Positions 35,589 through 44,919 of a DNA stretch of 64,000 nucleotides are shown here, piece by piece. Under the pieces are notes generated by a model, which was not told the DNA's origin, ran no database searches, and saw only the letters and a program-made list of their open reading frames with translations. How positions within the stretch are numbered: the first letter of the stretch is position 1; the number at the start of each line of letters is the position of its first letter. A program made the translations under genes and the position numbers. This stretch comes from Pseudobutyrivibrio ruminis (GTDB taxonomy: Bacteria; Bacillota; Clostridia; Lachnospirales; Lachnospiraceae), in assembly GCA_015057315.1 (NCBI GenBank), contig SVER01000012.1, positions 1 to 64,000 of the forward strand. Direction: 5' to 3'.

Positions 35589-36203
35589 TTAAGACTGCAT
35601 ATTAAAAACAGGCATGGCATCTATCACTTCCTGCAATGGAGTCCATGACATAACATCAAAATCGTCGTCTTCATCAATTCCATTACCTAAAGTACCTTTG
35701 TCATCCTCATCCTTTGCCCTCTTTTTTGTCTTTATTTTATCCTCAGTCACATCCTCCTTTTTATCAGGAAGATTTTTATAGCCATCTGACTTTTTGAATT
35801 CCTTTATTACTTCATCCATTGCTGCCACAATCGCAGCCTTATATGGATCCTTGTCAGAGATTCCATTCAGGGCATGAAAGATTATATCGTTTACTTCCTC
35901 TTTAGAATCCGCCTTTTCAAGCTGATGTTCTAAAGCCTCTGCCATTCTTCTAATTCTTAAATATTGCTGATATAACTCGGGATTATGTTCCTTAAGATAT
36001 GTTTCTTCCTTAGATGTTAGCCGCTTTCCACTTTTGATCTTTGCCTGGATTTTCTCCATCATTTTAGAATCATCTTCTTTGTTAGCCATGGTAGATTGTT
36101 CTTTAAGTCTTCTCACCACATCAGTAAGCTGATTTGATACATACTGACCTGATTTGCTCTCATTATTTAATTTCATTGTTCCTAAATCAAAAGATATCTG
36201 CAT
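35589..36203 (-). CDS. Acidic/basic helical protein, family not recognised
   Basis: This 204-residue protein has no signal or membrane segment. A helical, Lys/Glu-rich N-terminal half (about 50-120; KMMEKIQAKIKSGKRLTSKEETYLKEHNPELYQQYLRI) is followed by a low-complexity charged stretch (DKKEDVTEDKIKTKKRAKDEDDKG) and an acidic end (GIDEDDDFDVMSW). GAGAAGG lies 6 bases before the ATG. It follows the FliD-like gene, with a terminator between them. I see no function. Confidence 0.65.
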   Translation of the reverse strand: MQISFDLGTMKLNNESKSGQYVSNQLTDVVRRLKEQSTMANKEDDSKMMEKIQAKIKSGKRLTSKEETYLKEHNPELYQQYLRIRRMAEALEHQLEKADSKEEVNDIIFHALNGISDKDPYKAAIVAAMDEVIKEFKKSDGYKNLPDKKEDVTEDKIKTKKRAKDEDDKGTLGNGIDEDDDFDVMSWTPLQEVIDAMPVFNMQS

Positions 36204-36214
36204 AGCCTTCTCCT

Positions 36215-36251
36215 AATAAAAAAGGTTCATGGCATATCATCCATGAACCTT
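36215..36251 (-). terminator. Terminator of the FliD-like gene
   Basis: Eleven-bp stem AAGGTTCATGG/CCATGAACCTT with an 8-base loop (36222-36251), followed on the minus strand by TTTTTTATTAGG. Confidence 0.88.
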
Positions 36252-36278
36252 AAACTTCCTTACATATTCAAATAGCTC

Positions 36279-36914
36279 TTACAACATTACCCCTTTGGCA
36301 TTGTAATTGCCGGAACCCATAGCAAGTGCTTTATTTATAATTGTATCGATTGAATCCACTGCACTAGCAATGTTTTTATAATAGCTGGATGTGCTGCCAA
36401 GCAAAGCCTTTACATCCTCAGGCTTTGCAGCTGCTAGCTTTTCCTGGTCTACCACAAGCTTATTGTCAGAGCCTAGGCTAATTCCAATATTTTCAAACTC
36501 ATCCTTTTTAGCTTTAAAGGCTTCTTCAAACTCAGTCTTAAAGCTGTTATTTAATGCGCCGCCGCATTTAGTTAAGTTTGTTATGGCGCTGTTGTAGGCA
36601 GTTACAAAGTTGCTAACGCCTTTCAAAAGTCCAGCGTTATCATATTCTTTCCCTGCTTCAGCTTCATACAAGGATTTGTCATCAAGCTTTTCTAAAGCAT
36701 CTAAAAGATTATTTGCAGCCTTGTCTACATTTTTGTATTTGCTGTTGGAACCATCAGCTGAAAGCCCCATAGATTCCATCTTCCGCTGGAATTTCAAATC
36801 ATTGTTAGAAATGATTTGGTCAATAAGGGCATTACCACTCTTTTTACTGTTTAGCATCGAAAGCAAGCCTTGATTACTCTGATAATATTCCATTGAATTA
36901 TGTATCGTACTCAT
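36279..36914 (-). CDS. Small protein resembling the C-terminus of flagellar cap FliD
   Basis: A 211-residue protein starting at ATG 36914 (AGGAGG 7 bases upstream). The middle and end read LKGVSNFVTAYNSAITNLTKCG and NIGISLGSDNKLVVDQEKLAAAKPEDVKALLG, the pattern of the FliD C-terminal region (a YN...V.L segment, then LGI....G.L..D...L..A....V..L). There is no N-terminal FliD part, no signal peptide and no flagellar gene nearby. The relation to FliD is my reading of the pattern and may be analogy. The role is unknown. Confidence 0.6.
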   Translation of the reverse strand: MSTIHNSMEYYQSNQGLLSMLNSKKSGNALIDQIISNNDLKFQRKMESMGLSADGSNSKYKNVDKAANNLLDALEKLDDKSLYEAEAGKEYDNAGLLKGVSNFVTAYNSAITNLTKCGGALNNSFKTEFEEAFKAKKDEFENIGISLGSDNKLVVDQEKLAAAKPEDVKALLGSTSSYYKNIASAVDSIDTIINKALAMGSGNYNAKGVML

Positions 36915-36992
36915 CAAAACCCTCCTTACATCATTTGCTAAATCATATATCGGAGAAGTAATGCCACAAATTAATAGTAAAGTTTACAATAT

Positions 36993-39482
36993 TTATTCTG
37001 CCTTAGTAACCTCATCAAATTCCACTATAGCTTTAAACAAATCTCCATCAATCTCAAGCTTCATAGCTCCTCCCATAGATTCAGTAAGGCTCTTTGCTAT
37101 AGAAAGGCCCAGGCCATTACCATCTGTGTATCTGGATTTGTCTCCTCTAACAAATCTTTCCATAAGCTCATCTGCAGATATATTCAGCTCGTTTTTAGAT
37201 GTATTTCTGAATACAAATCTAACCTTGCCATCTTCTCTTTTCAAGTCAATATAGGCTCTAGTATTGGCTTGGGCGTATTTAACTATATTGGACATAAGAT
37301 TATCGAAGACTCTCCAAAGGTAACGATTGTCTGCCATCAAATAAATGTCCTCTGATGGAAAATCTGTTACAACAGTAACATTGCCAGCTTCAAGTCTCTC
37401 AGCGAACTCACCAATTGACTGATTTAATAGTACCCCCGCATTAATGCGCTCAATTGTAAATTTGATATTTCCAGTAGATGCCTTAGATGCCTCTATCAAA
37501 TCCTCAATAAGCTTTTTAAGGCGGGCCGACTGGCGGCTTAGCACCTCTAGATATTCCATAGCCTTTTTATTATCAAGCTTCTCTTTGCTAAGCAAATCCA
37601 CATAATTAATTATGGATGTAAGAGGTGTTTTGATATCGTGAGAAACATTTGTGATAAGCTCTGTCTTCATTCTCTCACTTTTGGTGCGCTCATCTAGGGC
37701 TACGTTGATTCCTTCCTGAATCTGATTCATTGCCAAAGCGTGCTCTGCCATAAATAGTGGCATTCCATTCAGCTCTACCTTGGCAGATAAATCACCAGCT
37801 GCAAGAGATGTGGCTGTTTCTTTGATTCTTGCATAGCTAACTAAAAGCTTGTGCAACACTACTGCAAATGCAAGCTTTTCTATGGCCCAAAACATTCCTA
37901 CACCTGCTGGATCATTTGAAGTCATAATTACGAAATACTCAATTATCGTAATTACGATAAAGATAGCCCATATTCTTCTGGTCCATTTGATATTCTTTCT
38001 AATTTTTATTGACTCCTGGCGTACCACCTCAAGCTTACTTTTGAACCAGATTATAAACCTATATGTATAGGTATGCTTGAAGAATCGATGTAGCTTTACA
38101 TTTACAGCTAAGTTTGCAGACCACATAAGCCCTATTGTCATCATAACAGCCGCAAATATTCCAAACACCGCAATTGTCATTCCTATAGAAAGATTGCACT
38201 CTCTCATATAAGAAGAACAGCTATATATAATTGCAAATATGATATATTCAAAGATTAAAAATAGCCAAAACGCTGCATCGGTCCACATCCATCCAATCCA
38301 GCCTGCCTGGATTTCAGAAGAATTCTTTCTGTGACCTGCGGCACACATAAACAATACATAGCAAATAATCGAAAGCACAAATGCTAAACCTGCCACTATC
38401 GGAAATACGAATTTCATATCCTCAGCAAAGCCTATAAACCATTTGGCCTGACCATAAAAATCAACATTACCATTGTATGGTGTCTTAGGGAAGCATACAA
38501 AAGTATACGCCTCAGTATCAGAGCTAGATTCATATACTCCAAATTCCGATACACTATCAAATGAAGCGTTTGCATCTACAAGCTCAGATAGGGAGTCATG
38601 CATCGGTGAGAAATCTGCCACATATTTGCCAGATATCATAGCGCTCTCGCCCTCATCTGTATATATCTCAAAAACATACCTAGAATTAACATCCTCTAAA
38701 GTACCAAATGCCATATCATCTATATAAAGATAATCCTGATCGCCCCCACTTGTATCTGGAGTTACCTGTTCATCCTCTATTACATAGGTTGTCTCATCTT
38801 CTTCATTTGAAGAGTCAGTAACTACCTCAAGCACATTATTTTCCCATATTTTCTTATAAACAATATTAGCTGCTGAATTTAAATCCTCATTACCTGATTC
38901 CTCATCTAGCCCATCTACTCCACAATAGTAATATTCATCATTTACCCCATAAAATTTACCATTGCTATAAACATACGCCTTCTGACCAATAGAATCATAG
39001 CCGATACCAGCGATCTGATATGTATTATAAACTTCATTATAGCTATCAACTATCTGATTGCCTGACCATAAATCAAAAAATTTATCACTTAAAATAAACT
39101 CTGTGTCAGAGCCAATGTGAAAAGTTCTTACATAGGCATTATCCGGCACTACGTTCTTACCAAAATTCTTATATTCATAAATGGACTCATCATCTAAATT
39201 CGTATTTTCGTTATAAGCGCCCTTTATGATTCCATAATAGCAGTTCATATCCTTTAGCTTATCTTTGTTAAAGTCATCTTTGTAATCAGATAATGCTAAA
39301 GCGGCATATCCATTTCCTGCCATTCTGTTTACGCTATCATAAAATTCATCCTTCCTGCTTGAATACAAGCCCAAGCTTTGAAAGAATGCACAAACCAGTA
39401 GTGATATCACACTGATAAATGCAAATATAGAACATCCTATACCAAGTAAAATCTTACTGAGATTATTGTAAAATATTTTCAT
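36993..39482 (-). CDS. Membrane sensor histidine kinase
   Basis: An 829-residue kinase. It starts MKIFYNNLSK (AGGAGG 6 bases upstream), with a first membrane helix at about 10-40, a 330-residue acidic, Tyr-rich extracellular sensor, then a cluster of membrane helices (about 370-560), a HAMP-like stretch, HisKA with VSHDIKTPLTSIINY and a HATPase domain (NRYLWRVFDNLMSNIVKYA, GNGLGLSIAKSLTE). The large sensor and multi-helix core are unusual among VanS-type kinases. It follows its response regulator. The signal sensed is unknown. Confidence 0.9.
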   Translation of the reverse strand: MKIFYNNLSKILLGIGCSIFAFISVISLLVCAFFQSLGLYSSRKDEFYDSVNRMAGNGYAALALSDYKDDFNKDKLKDMNCYYGIIKGAYNENTNLDDESIYEYKNFGKNVVPDNAYVRTFHIGSDTEFILSDKFFDLWSGNQIVDSYNEVYNTYQIAGIGYDSIGQKAYVYSNGKFYGVNDEYYYCGVDGLDEESGNEDLNSAANIVYKKIWENNVLEVVTDSSNEEDETTYVIEDEQVTPDTSGGDQDYLYIDDMAFGTLEDVNSRYVFEIYTDEGESAMISGKYVADFSPMHDSLSELVDANASFDSVSEFGVYESSSDTEAYTFVCFPKTPYNGNVDFYGQAKWFIGFAEDMKFVFPIVAGLAFVLSIICYVLFMCAAGHRKNSSEIQAGWIGWMWTDAAFWLFLIFEYIIFAIIYSCSSYMRECNLSIGMTIAVFGIFAAVMMTIGLMWSANLAVNVKLHRFFKHTYTYRFIIWFKSKLEVVRQESIKIRKNIKWTRRIWAIFIVITIIEYFVIMTSNDPAGVGMFWAIEKLAFAVVLHKLLVSYARIKETATSLAAGDLSAKVELNGMPLFMAEHALAMNQIQEGINVALDERTKSERMKTELITNVSHDIKTPLTSIINYVDLLSKEKLDNKKAMEYLEVLSRQSARLKKLIEDLIEASKASTGNIKFTIERINAGVLLNQSIGEFAERLEAGNVTVVTDFPSEDIYLMADNRYLWRVFDNLMSNIVKYAQANTRAYIDLKREDGKVRFVFRNTSKNELNISADELMERFVRGDKSRYTDGNGLGLSIAKSLTESMGGAMKLEIDGDLFKAIVEFDEVTKAE

Positions 39483-39499
39483 ATTATCCTCCTGATGAA

Positions 39500-40201
39500 T
39501 CAATCATCAATCTTGTACCCGTGCCCCCAGACAGCCTTTAGGTATCTTGGGTTGGCACTGTCATACTCTAATTTTTCTCTGAGATGTCTGATGTGGACTG
39601 CTACAGTGCTTTCCGCACCTATAACTGTCTCATTCCAAACCTTCTCGTAAATGTCGCGTGGTGAGAGAACTTCACCCTTATGTGTCATAAGAAGCTTTAA
39701 AATATCAAACTCAAGTGGTGTAAGATTAACAAGCTCTCCGTCAAGAGTTACTTCCTTGGATTTATCATTAAGCTCGATGCCACCGATAGCAAGCACACTG
39801 CCATCTTCTTCCACCTTACCTGTAGATGCTCCAAGAAGTGTATATCTTCTAATCTGAGATTTAACCCTTGCCATGAGCTCCACTGGATTAAAAGGCTTTG
39901 TCACATAATCATCAGCACCGATTGTAAGCCCCATTACCTTATCCGCATCCTCACTTTTTGCTGTAAGCATAATGATTGGCACATTGGAAAATGTCCTGAT
40001 TTCTGCCATTGCAGCGATACCATCCATTACCGGCATCATTACATCCATAAGGATAAGCTTGATATCAGCCTGTTCCTTCATGACATCTACAGCCTCTTTT
40101 CCATTACCTGCGCTAACAACCTGAAAGCCTTCGCTTTCCAAATAGATTTTTAGAGCTGATACAATATCTGGCTCATCATCACATATAAGAATTCTGTTCA
40201 T
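39500..40201 (-). CDS. OmpR/VanR-family response regulator
   Basis: A 233-residue two-domain regulator. The receiver has the phosphorylated Asp in LILMDVMMPVMDGIAA, acidic pair ICDDEPD and Lys in YVTKPFNP; the C-terminal winged helix ends HIRHLREKLEYDSANPRYLKAVWGHGYKIDD. It is the partner of the kinase that starts 17 bases downstream. Confidence 0.94.
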   Translation of the reverse strand: MNRILICDDEPDIVSALKIYLESEGFQVVSAGNGKEAVDVMKEQADIKLILMDVMMPVMDGIAAMAEIRTFSNVPIIMLTAKSEDADKVMGLTIGADDYVTKPFNPVELMARVKSQIRRYTLLGASTGKVEEDGSVLAIGGIELNDKSKEVTLDGELVNLTPLEFDILKLLMTHKGEVLSPRDIYEKVWNETVIGAESTVAVHIRHLREKLEYDSANPRYLKAVWGHGYKIDD

Positions 40202-40310
40202 AGTTTCTCCCTGTATACGTATTGGCTTTTAAATAAGCCTTATGATTAATCACAAACTTATTCTATTGTATATTATTTTAAGTTCCAATAGGGTAAATTA
40301 TTAAGATTTG

Positions 40311-40344
40311 TTTAAGAAAAAAGGGACTGCAAATTGCAATCCCT
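40311..40344 (-). terminator. Terminator of the signal peptidase gene
   Basis: Stem AGGGATTGCA/TGCAGTCCCT (one G-U) on the minus strand, followed by TTTTTTCTTAAA. Confidence 0.85.
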
Positions 40345-40366
40345 CCCAGAGTAGATGAAATCATAT

Positions 40367-41092
40367 TTATCCAAAAATAAGATGAAGCGGCACAGTAAAT
40401 AAGCATTTACTTTTTATCTCTTTGTAGCTTACATAAGGGTTCTTCCAAAATCTAGAATCAATAGAACCTTCTCTATTGTCACCTAGAACAAAAACACATT
40501 TTTCCGGAACCTCAAAAGTTCTATTACAATTAGTTTCTACATCTTCATCCAAATAGGCGCTCTCATCATATATTTCACCATTGATGTATACATAACCATC
40601 ATGAAATTCAATCTTATCGCCTTCGATTCCAACAACTCTTTTTCCATAATGTTTATCATCTCTATCAAAGCTTATGATATCACCTCTTTGTGGTTTTTTT
40701 ATTAGATAAGCCAATTTACTTTCCACTGAAAAATCATGTACCATAATTGTCGGTTCCATACTTGGGGTTGCAGAAACCCCAAATGAAAATATAACAACAA
40801 AAAATAAAAACCAAATGATGAAAAAACGCAAAATCTTAAGCACAAAGACTGTATTTAGTTTGTAAAAACATATGATATCTTCAAGGAGATTATTAGGACT
40901 ATAAGATTCAAGTTCTTCATCCTCAATATCATCCTCTAGAAATGCCTCTGTCAAGTGCTTTGCATGCATCTTACAAAAAATAAAGCATGTAATAACAATT
41001 ATAATAATAAGTATAACTGCACCAATTTTAAACTTATCAAGAAGTGTTACACCACAAATATACGAAAAATGAATTCTAATTTTTTCAATCAT
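40367..41092 (-). CDS. lepB: Signal peptidase I
   Basis: Cleaves signal peptides at the outer face of the membrane. The Ser-Lys dyad is in TPSMEPTIMV and YGKRVVGIEGD, with the later FVLGDNREGSIDSRFW box. The N-terminus is longer than usual for Gram-positive SipS: two hydrophobic segments (about 22-42 and 82-108) with an acidic loop (LEDDIEDEELESY) between them. It is last of three genes with a lipoprotein and an anchored Ser/Glu-rich protein, which may be its clients or partners. Confidence 0.92.
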   Translation of the reverse strand: MIEKIRIHFSYICGVTLLDKFKIGAVILIIIIVITCFIFCKMHAKHLTEAFLEDDIEDEELESYSPNNLLEDIICFYKLNTVFVLKILRFFIIWFLFFVVIFSFGVSATPSMEPTIMVHDFSVESKLAYLIKKPQRGDIISFDRDDKHYGKRVVGIEGDKIEFHDGYVYINGEIYDESAYLDEDVETNCNRTFEVPEKCVFVLGDNREGSIDSRFWKNPYVSYKEIKSKCLFTVPLHLIFG

Positions 41093-41096
41093 CGCG

Positions 41097-41768
41097 TTAT
41101 TCTACCTTTATCAGGAAATTTGCATTTGGAATATCTGCACCTTTAACTCGTTCACCAAACTGTAACAAATACTCACCACACCCATTAGGGATTTCATAAT
41201 AGGCATATCTTTTTCCATAAACAACATAATTATAATCAAATTGTATTTCCTCAGTGCCATCAAGATCGTAAGTTCTCGTAGTATAAGACTTATCATCTAC
41301 CATTATTCTATTTCCATCTAAGCCGCATACTCGAAGGTTTAAGTAGAGGTCAACTGACGATTTTGTTGTACTATATTCAACTACCACAAATGATGTCCCA
41401 GGGGTCAAAGAAGTCTTTCTACCTTTATATTGTTTAATAAATTTTTCAGCATCTTCTCCATTATATATAGCATCTATATGAACTAGGTTTAGAATTTGTT
41501 CATGATAATCACCAAAACACCCCGCATATCCCCAATCATTTAAGCTTAAGGGTTCTTCTACAGTAGACTGCTTTGGTTCTATTACATTTTCACCTAGCGT
41601 CCACAAAATATCATTATTTGATATATCACTATTTGGCATATCCACGATATTATATTTTGTTTTCTCATGATTTAAGTCATTTTTATTTTCATCATCATTA
41701 CTGCAACCTGTTAAGAAAAAAACACTTATAATCATGATAACTATTAATAATGAATAGTTTTTCTTCAC
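41097..41768 (-). CDS. Putative lipoprotein, unknown function
   Basis: A 223-residue protein starting at GTG 41768 with AAAGG upstream. The lipobox is FFLTGCSNDD, followed by a polar linker (NKNDLNHEKTK) and a globular region (VHIDAIYNGEDAEKFIKQYKGRKTSLTPGTSFVVVEYSTTKSSVDLYLNLRV) reminiscent of extracellular beta-sandwich domains found in clostridial surface lipoproteins. It ends 4 bases before the signal peptidase start, so the two are co-translated. The family is not recognised. Confidence 0.75.
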   Translation of the reverse strand: MKKNYSLLIVIMIISVFFLTGCSNDDENKNDLNHEKTKYNIVDMPNSDISNNDILWTLGENVIEPKQSTVEEPLSLNDWGYAGCFGDYHEQILNLVHIDAIYNGEDAEKFIKQYKGRKTSLTPGTSFVVVEYSTTKSSVDLYLNLRVCGLDGNRIMVDDKSYTTRTYDLDGTEEIQFDYNYVVYGKRYAYYEIPNGCGEYLLQFGERVKGADIPNANFLIKVE

Positions 41769-41795
41769 CGTAGCTTACCTTTCACATATCAATTT

Positions 41796-42398
41796 TTACT
41801 TCTTCCTTTTATTATTTATTCCAGCAAATATCAATAACATAGCTGACGCAGCAAGCAATATAATTATAAATAAAATTATGACAAATGGAGCCTTATTGTC
41901 ATTATAATCTTTTGATGTGCTTTCCTTTATTTCTGAAGTCATTTTTGCATCTTGCTTATCTATTTTGCTTTCTACTTCTTCATCCGCACTTTGAATGTTA
42001 TCGTTTTCATTGTCAATAACTTCAAGCTCATTTGATTCGCCCAAATTCTCTTCCATTTCACCAGTGGAATCAGAAGTTATTTCATTAACATCATTTGAAA
42101 TATTAGTATTTTTCTGTTCTAGATTTGCCTCTGATGAATTTTGATTATCAACATTTGAAACTGAATTTTCGGTTGCAGACGGCTTATTAGTAGCTTTTTC
42201 AAAATCAACCCCATATTTATCACATATAGTTTTAATTTCTTCCTCTGTGGTTGCAGTACCTATCTCTGCTTGAAATTGATTCATCTCATCTATCGTCATT
42301 TTCTTACCACCAAAAGTGACCATTTCAGATGCATATATAGTTAAAGGCACAATAGCTACAAATAGCAATGTGAATAAAAAAAATAATAATTTCTTCAT
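41796..42398 (-). CDS. Secreted, C-terminally anchored acidic protein
   Basis: The 200-residue protein has a signal peptide (MKKLLFFLFTLLFVAIVPLTIYASE), a short globular part (TFGGKKMTIDEMNQFQAEIGTATTEEEIKTICDKYG), a Ser/Asn/Glu-rich stalk, and a C-terminal membrane helix (FVIILFIIILLAASAMLLIFAG) with NNKRKK at the end. No LPXTG is present, so it is a type I membrane anchor rather than a sortase substrate. It is first in the operon with the lipoprotein and signal peptidase. The function is unknown. Confidence 0.7.
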   Translation of the reverse strand: MKKLLFFLFTLLFVAIVPLTIYASEMVTFGGKKMTIDEMNQFQAEIGTATTEEEIKTICDKYGVDFEKATNKPSATENSVSNVDNQNSSEANLEQKNTNISNDVNEITSDSTGEMEENLGESNELEVIDNENDNIQSADEEVESKIDKQDAKMTSEIKESTSKDYNDNKAPFVIILFIIILLAASAMLLIFAGINNKRKK

Positions 42399-42424
42399 TA
42401 ACCCACCCCTTCTCTTTCAATCGC

Positions 42425-42468
42425 TAAAAATCAAAAAGACTCCTTAACCATATAGGAAACGAAGTCTT
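42425..42468 (-). terminator. Terminator of the Rpn-family gene
   Basis: Minus-strand AAGAC...TCC/GGA...GTCTT makes a two-part stem followed by TTTTGATTTTT. The stem is interrupted, so the call is moderate. Confidence 0.55.
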
Positions 42469-42514
42469 TGATTAGTAAACGCAACAATACTATTCTATAA
42501 CACCAATTAATATA

Positions 42515-43414
42515 TCAATGAGCCTGCAACATTTCGGATTCAAGTTGTTTTATAAAATCAACAGTCAAACCACAATCCTCAGCAATCTCTTCGTAGGTGT
42601 TCTTATGTCTAAGTAACATTTTCTTTGCTATATCTACGCTCTTTTCTTCTCGAATTCTTTCAGATTCCAACTGTAAAACTTTTCCACCCATAATGTCTGC
42701 AACTCCTTTCTTTACTTTTTCATTATCAGAAAAAACATGATTTGCTATTCTTATAATTAAATTACTTAAATCAGTATATAAAACTGACTTATCTTCTTCC
42801 AATAACTCTTCTTGCATTAATTTCGCTATATTTCTATATTCGTCTAACAATGCATTTAGTTTATCTGCATCTTCCTCTATAGCCTTTTTTTGTGATTCAT
42901 AATTCATAATGTAATAAGGCAACAGCAAAAGTAAATGTTTTTCAAAAATATCAGAGGAAGTATAGTTTGCTAATTTTATTGTTTTACATTCATACACAAA
43001 GCTTTTTTCTCCTGGAAGATTTACCTTTACTTCCAATACATCTGGAGTATTTTTAGTATTTCTCAAATACAATACACATGACTCAGGAAAATTAATTTCA
43101 AATGTTCTCCCGTCTTTAATAGGAGTATCAAGTGCTATTGCAAAATCATACTCTATCATTCTAAGAGCCATGGTATCATCATCAACGCTTTGACACTCAA
43201 TATGATAAGTCTTGCTTCCTATTACAAAAATAGAATCTGTTACAATTTTCCCCTCTTCTTCCATATGTTCATTTCGTAATTGCATAAATTCCACATCATT
43301 TTGATATTTGGTTTTAAAAACTTCATTAATCAATGCAATTACAAGCTGTGGCATTTTCTCAACTATTGTGCGAAATACATCATCAAAATCCGTATTATGC
43401 TTCTTAATTGACAT
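42515..43414 (-). CDS. Rpn family nuclease/putative transposase-like protein
   Basis: The 300-residue protein belongs to the PD-(D/E)XK family named Rpn (recombination-promoting nuclease; PF12784-like). The core is DSIFVIGSKTYHIECQSVDDDTM, giving the D...E.Q catalytic triad. The middle has YLRNTKNTPDVLEVKVNLPGEK and the C-terminus a helical tail with EIAEDCGLTVDFIKQLE. Start at ATG 43414 with AAGGAGG 6 bases upstream. Members are common in multicopy in Lachnospiraceae and are not mobile on their own evidence. No inverted repeats flank it. Confidence 0.85.
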   Translation of the reverse strand: MSIKKHNTDFDDVFRTIVEKMPQLVIALINEVFKTKYQNDVEFMQLRNEHMEEEGKIVTDSIFVIGSKTYHIECQSVDDDTMALRMIEYDFAIALDTPIKDGRTFEINFPESCVLYLRNTKNTPDVLEVKVNLPGEKSFVYECKTIKLANYTSSDIFEKHLLLLLPYYIMNYESQKKAIEEDADKLNALLDEYRNIAKLMQEELLEEDKSVLYTDLSNLIIRIANHVFSDNEKVKKGVADIMGGKVLQLESERIREEKSVDIAKKMLLRHKNTYEEIAEDCGLTVDFIKQLESEMLQAH

Positions 43415-43629
43415 CAAGACCTCCTTATTATTTTGAATTATTACATAATCAGAAGGAAGCCCTTTAAGAACATGCCTCCGATCATTACCATTGGCATGCT
43501 AGCCATTCATAGTGATTACACAGAAAAAACAAAACGTATGTATATAAAGCTTGACTCATTTAAAACATACTTCTTTTACTCTACATTAATTGTACCATGC
43601 TTTTGATCTTTATAAAAGGATTGCTGACA

Positions 43630-44595
43630 TTATTCCTTTTTACTTTTAATAAAATAAATTCCACTAACTATAAAGATAGCAACAACTCCACCAAGTATGC
43701 ACCACATATAAACAGGTATAAGTGCATCGATTTCTTCGCTTTTTAATACCTTGCCACAAACTGTACACGATACAATTTTTTCACCCTTACTAAATAAAGT
43801 AGCCTTTTTCGAAGTAATTTCTTCTCCTGCCATATGACCAGTCGCTTTAAGAGCATCTTTTTTCTTTAATTCAGATAGTGAATTTGTGTACTGAACATAT
43901 CCGTCCTTCTCACATGTAGGCTCTACTCTTTTTGTCTCGGCCCAAGCTGCATCATATTCTTCTTTTGTAACGATATTATCTTTATTTTTATAAAGTAAAT
44001 AACCGTCTACTACAGAACCGTCCTCTTTTGTATAACTAAATCGATAGAATCCATTGGATGAATTTCCTGTAACTTCTACTTCAGTTCCTCTAGCGATATT
44101 GCCAATTTCTTCTCTGCTAGATTGATATGTAGAGTATACAGCTTTTTTTGTAGTAACTACATAATTACCCTTAAATGATTCATCTAATGTTATTGTCGCC
44201 TTCGTTTTCTTTGTTTTTGGTTCAGTGTTATTATCTGAATTAGCGCTGACAACAGATGAATTTGACTTCTCTGCGTTATATCCTGGCTTTCCTGCTGCTT
44301 TCCACAACTGAGCAACTTCTTCTTTAGATTTATTTGCATTTCCACTATTTAACGCCCATATTGCTTCAGCCTTAGCTATATCACTTGTCTCGTAAGGGCA
44401 GTCTATAATTGATTTCCAATAATCTTCCCATGTTTGATCACTAAACTTTTCACGAGTCATGGTCCATGTGCCATCTACTGCATTATAGTGATTATTTACA
44501 AGTTTTTTTGTAAACGGACCTAGTAATGCACACACAGTTATAACTGCTATTAACGACATTACAGATTCTTTTATCTTAATTTTTTTCTTACCCAT
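43630..44595 (-). CDS. Membrane-anchored SH3-domain protein
   Basis: A 321-residue protein with an N-terminal membrane helix (about 12-30), an extracellular region with a WTMTREKFSDQTWEDYW segment, a bacterial SH3-like domain (about 138-205; YVVTTKKAVYSTYQSSREEI, RGTEVEVTGNSSNGFYRFSY) and a module with paired cysteines (CEKDGYVQY...CTVCGKVL). A C-terminal membrane helix (about 297-316) ends KSKKE. Both ends are in the membrane. The function is unknown; SH3 domains of this kind bind cell wall. Its C-terminal 190 residues are closely similar to the next gene, a tandem duplicate. Confidence 0.75.
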   Translation of the reverse strand: MGKKKIKIKESVMSLIAVITVCALLGPFTKKLVNNHYNAVDGTWTMTREKFSDQTWEDYWKSIIDCPYETSDIAKAEAIWALNSGNANKSKEEVAQLWKAAGKPGYNAEKSNSSVVSANSDNNTEPKTKKTKATITLDESFKGNYVVTTKKAVYSTYQSSREEIGNIARGTEVEVTGNSSNGFYRFSYTKEDGSVVDGYLLYKNKDNIVTKEEYDAAWAETKRVEPTCEKDGYVQYTNSLSELKKKDALKATGHMAGEEITSKKATLFSKGEKIVSCTVCGKVLKSEEIDALIPVYMWCILGGVVAIFIVSGIYFIKSKKE

Positions 44596-44919
44596 ATATC
44601 CATAATTCCTTTCATTTAGAACTTATTAATTATCTTTCCTAATTAAAGGATACCACGGATTTAGTATACGTCAAACCAATGAAAACCCTGTGAAAATAAA
44701 GGCCATAACTATGATATTTCAGCCATTATTAAATTTTACAAATTCAAAAGAATATTATCTAACAAAAAAATGGTAGCCCTTTAGACTACCATTTTCATTT
44801 TTGATATTAATACTAATTCATCTTCTGCTTTGAATCCATCGTAGTTAGAAAAATCAAAATAACCTTTTTCCATTAACTGCTTCTGAATTACATTTTCTGC
44901 ATCTATAGCAGCTATATTA
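44596..44919. other. 324-base interval between the SH3 paralogues
   Basis: It holds the terminator at 44760-44795, a reading frame remnant at 44781-44948 and the AT-rich upstream region of the 321-residue gene. A TATACT at about 44660 could be a -10 box but lacks a good -35 partner. I see no RNA gene. Confidence 0.5.
44760..44795 (-). terminator. Terminator of the truncated SH3 paralogue
   Basis: Ten-bp stem AAAATGGTAG/CTACCATTTT with a 9-base loop, followed on the minus strand by TTTTTGTTAG. It lies about 125 bases past the stop. Confidence 0.85.

Noticed and set aside
36279-36914. Calling this gene fliD
   Set aside because: Only a C-terminal-like pattern is present, the length is far below FliD, and no flagellar gene is adjacent.
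42515-43414. Mobile element carrying the Rpn-family gene
   Set aside because: No terminal inverted repeats or target duplications are visible, and Rpn genes in this family are often stand-alone.
43440-43510. Possible 21-residue Met-rich peptide (MASMPMVMIGG...) between the Rpn and SH3 genes
   Set aside because: There is no ribosome binding site, and the sequence is within an imperfect CATGCC/GGCATG hairpin that may be the SH3 gene's terminator.
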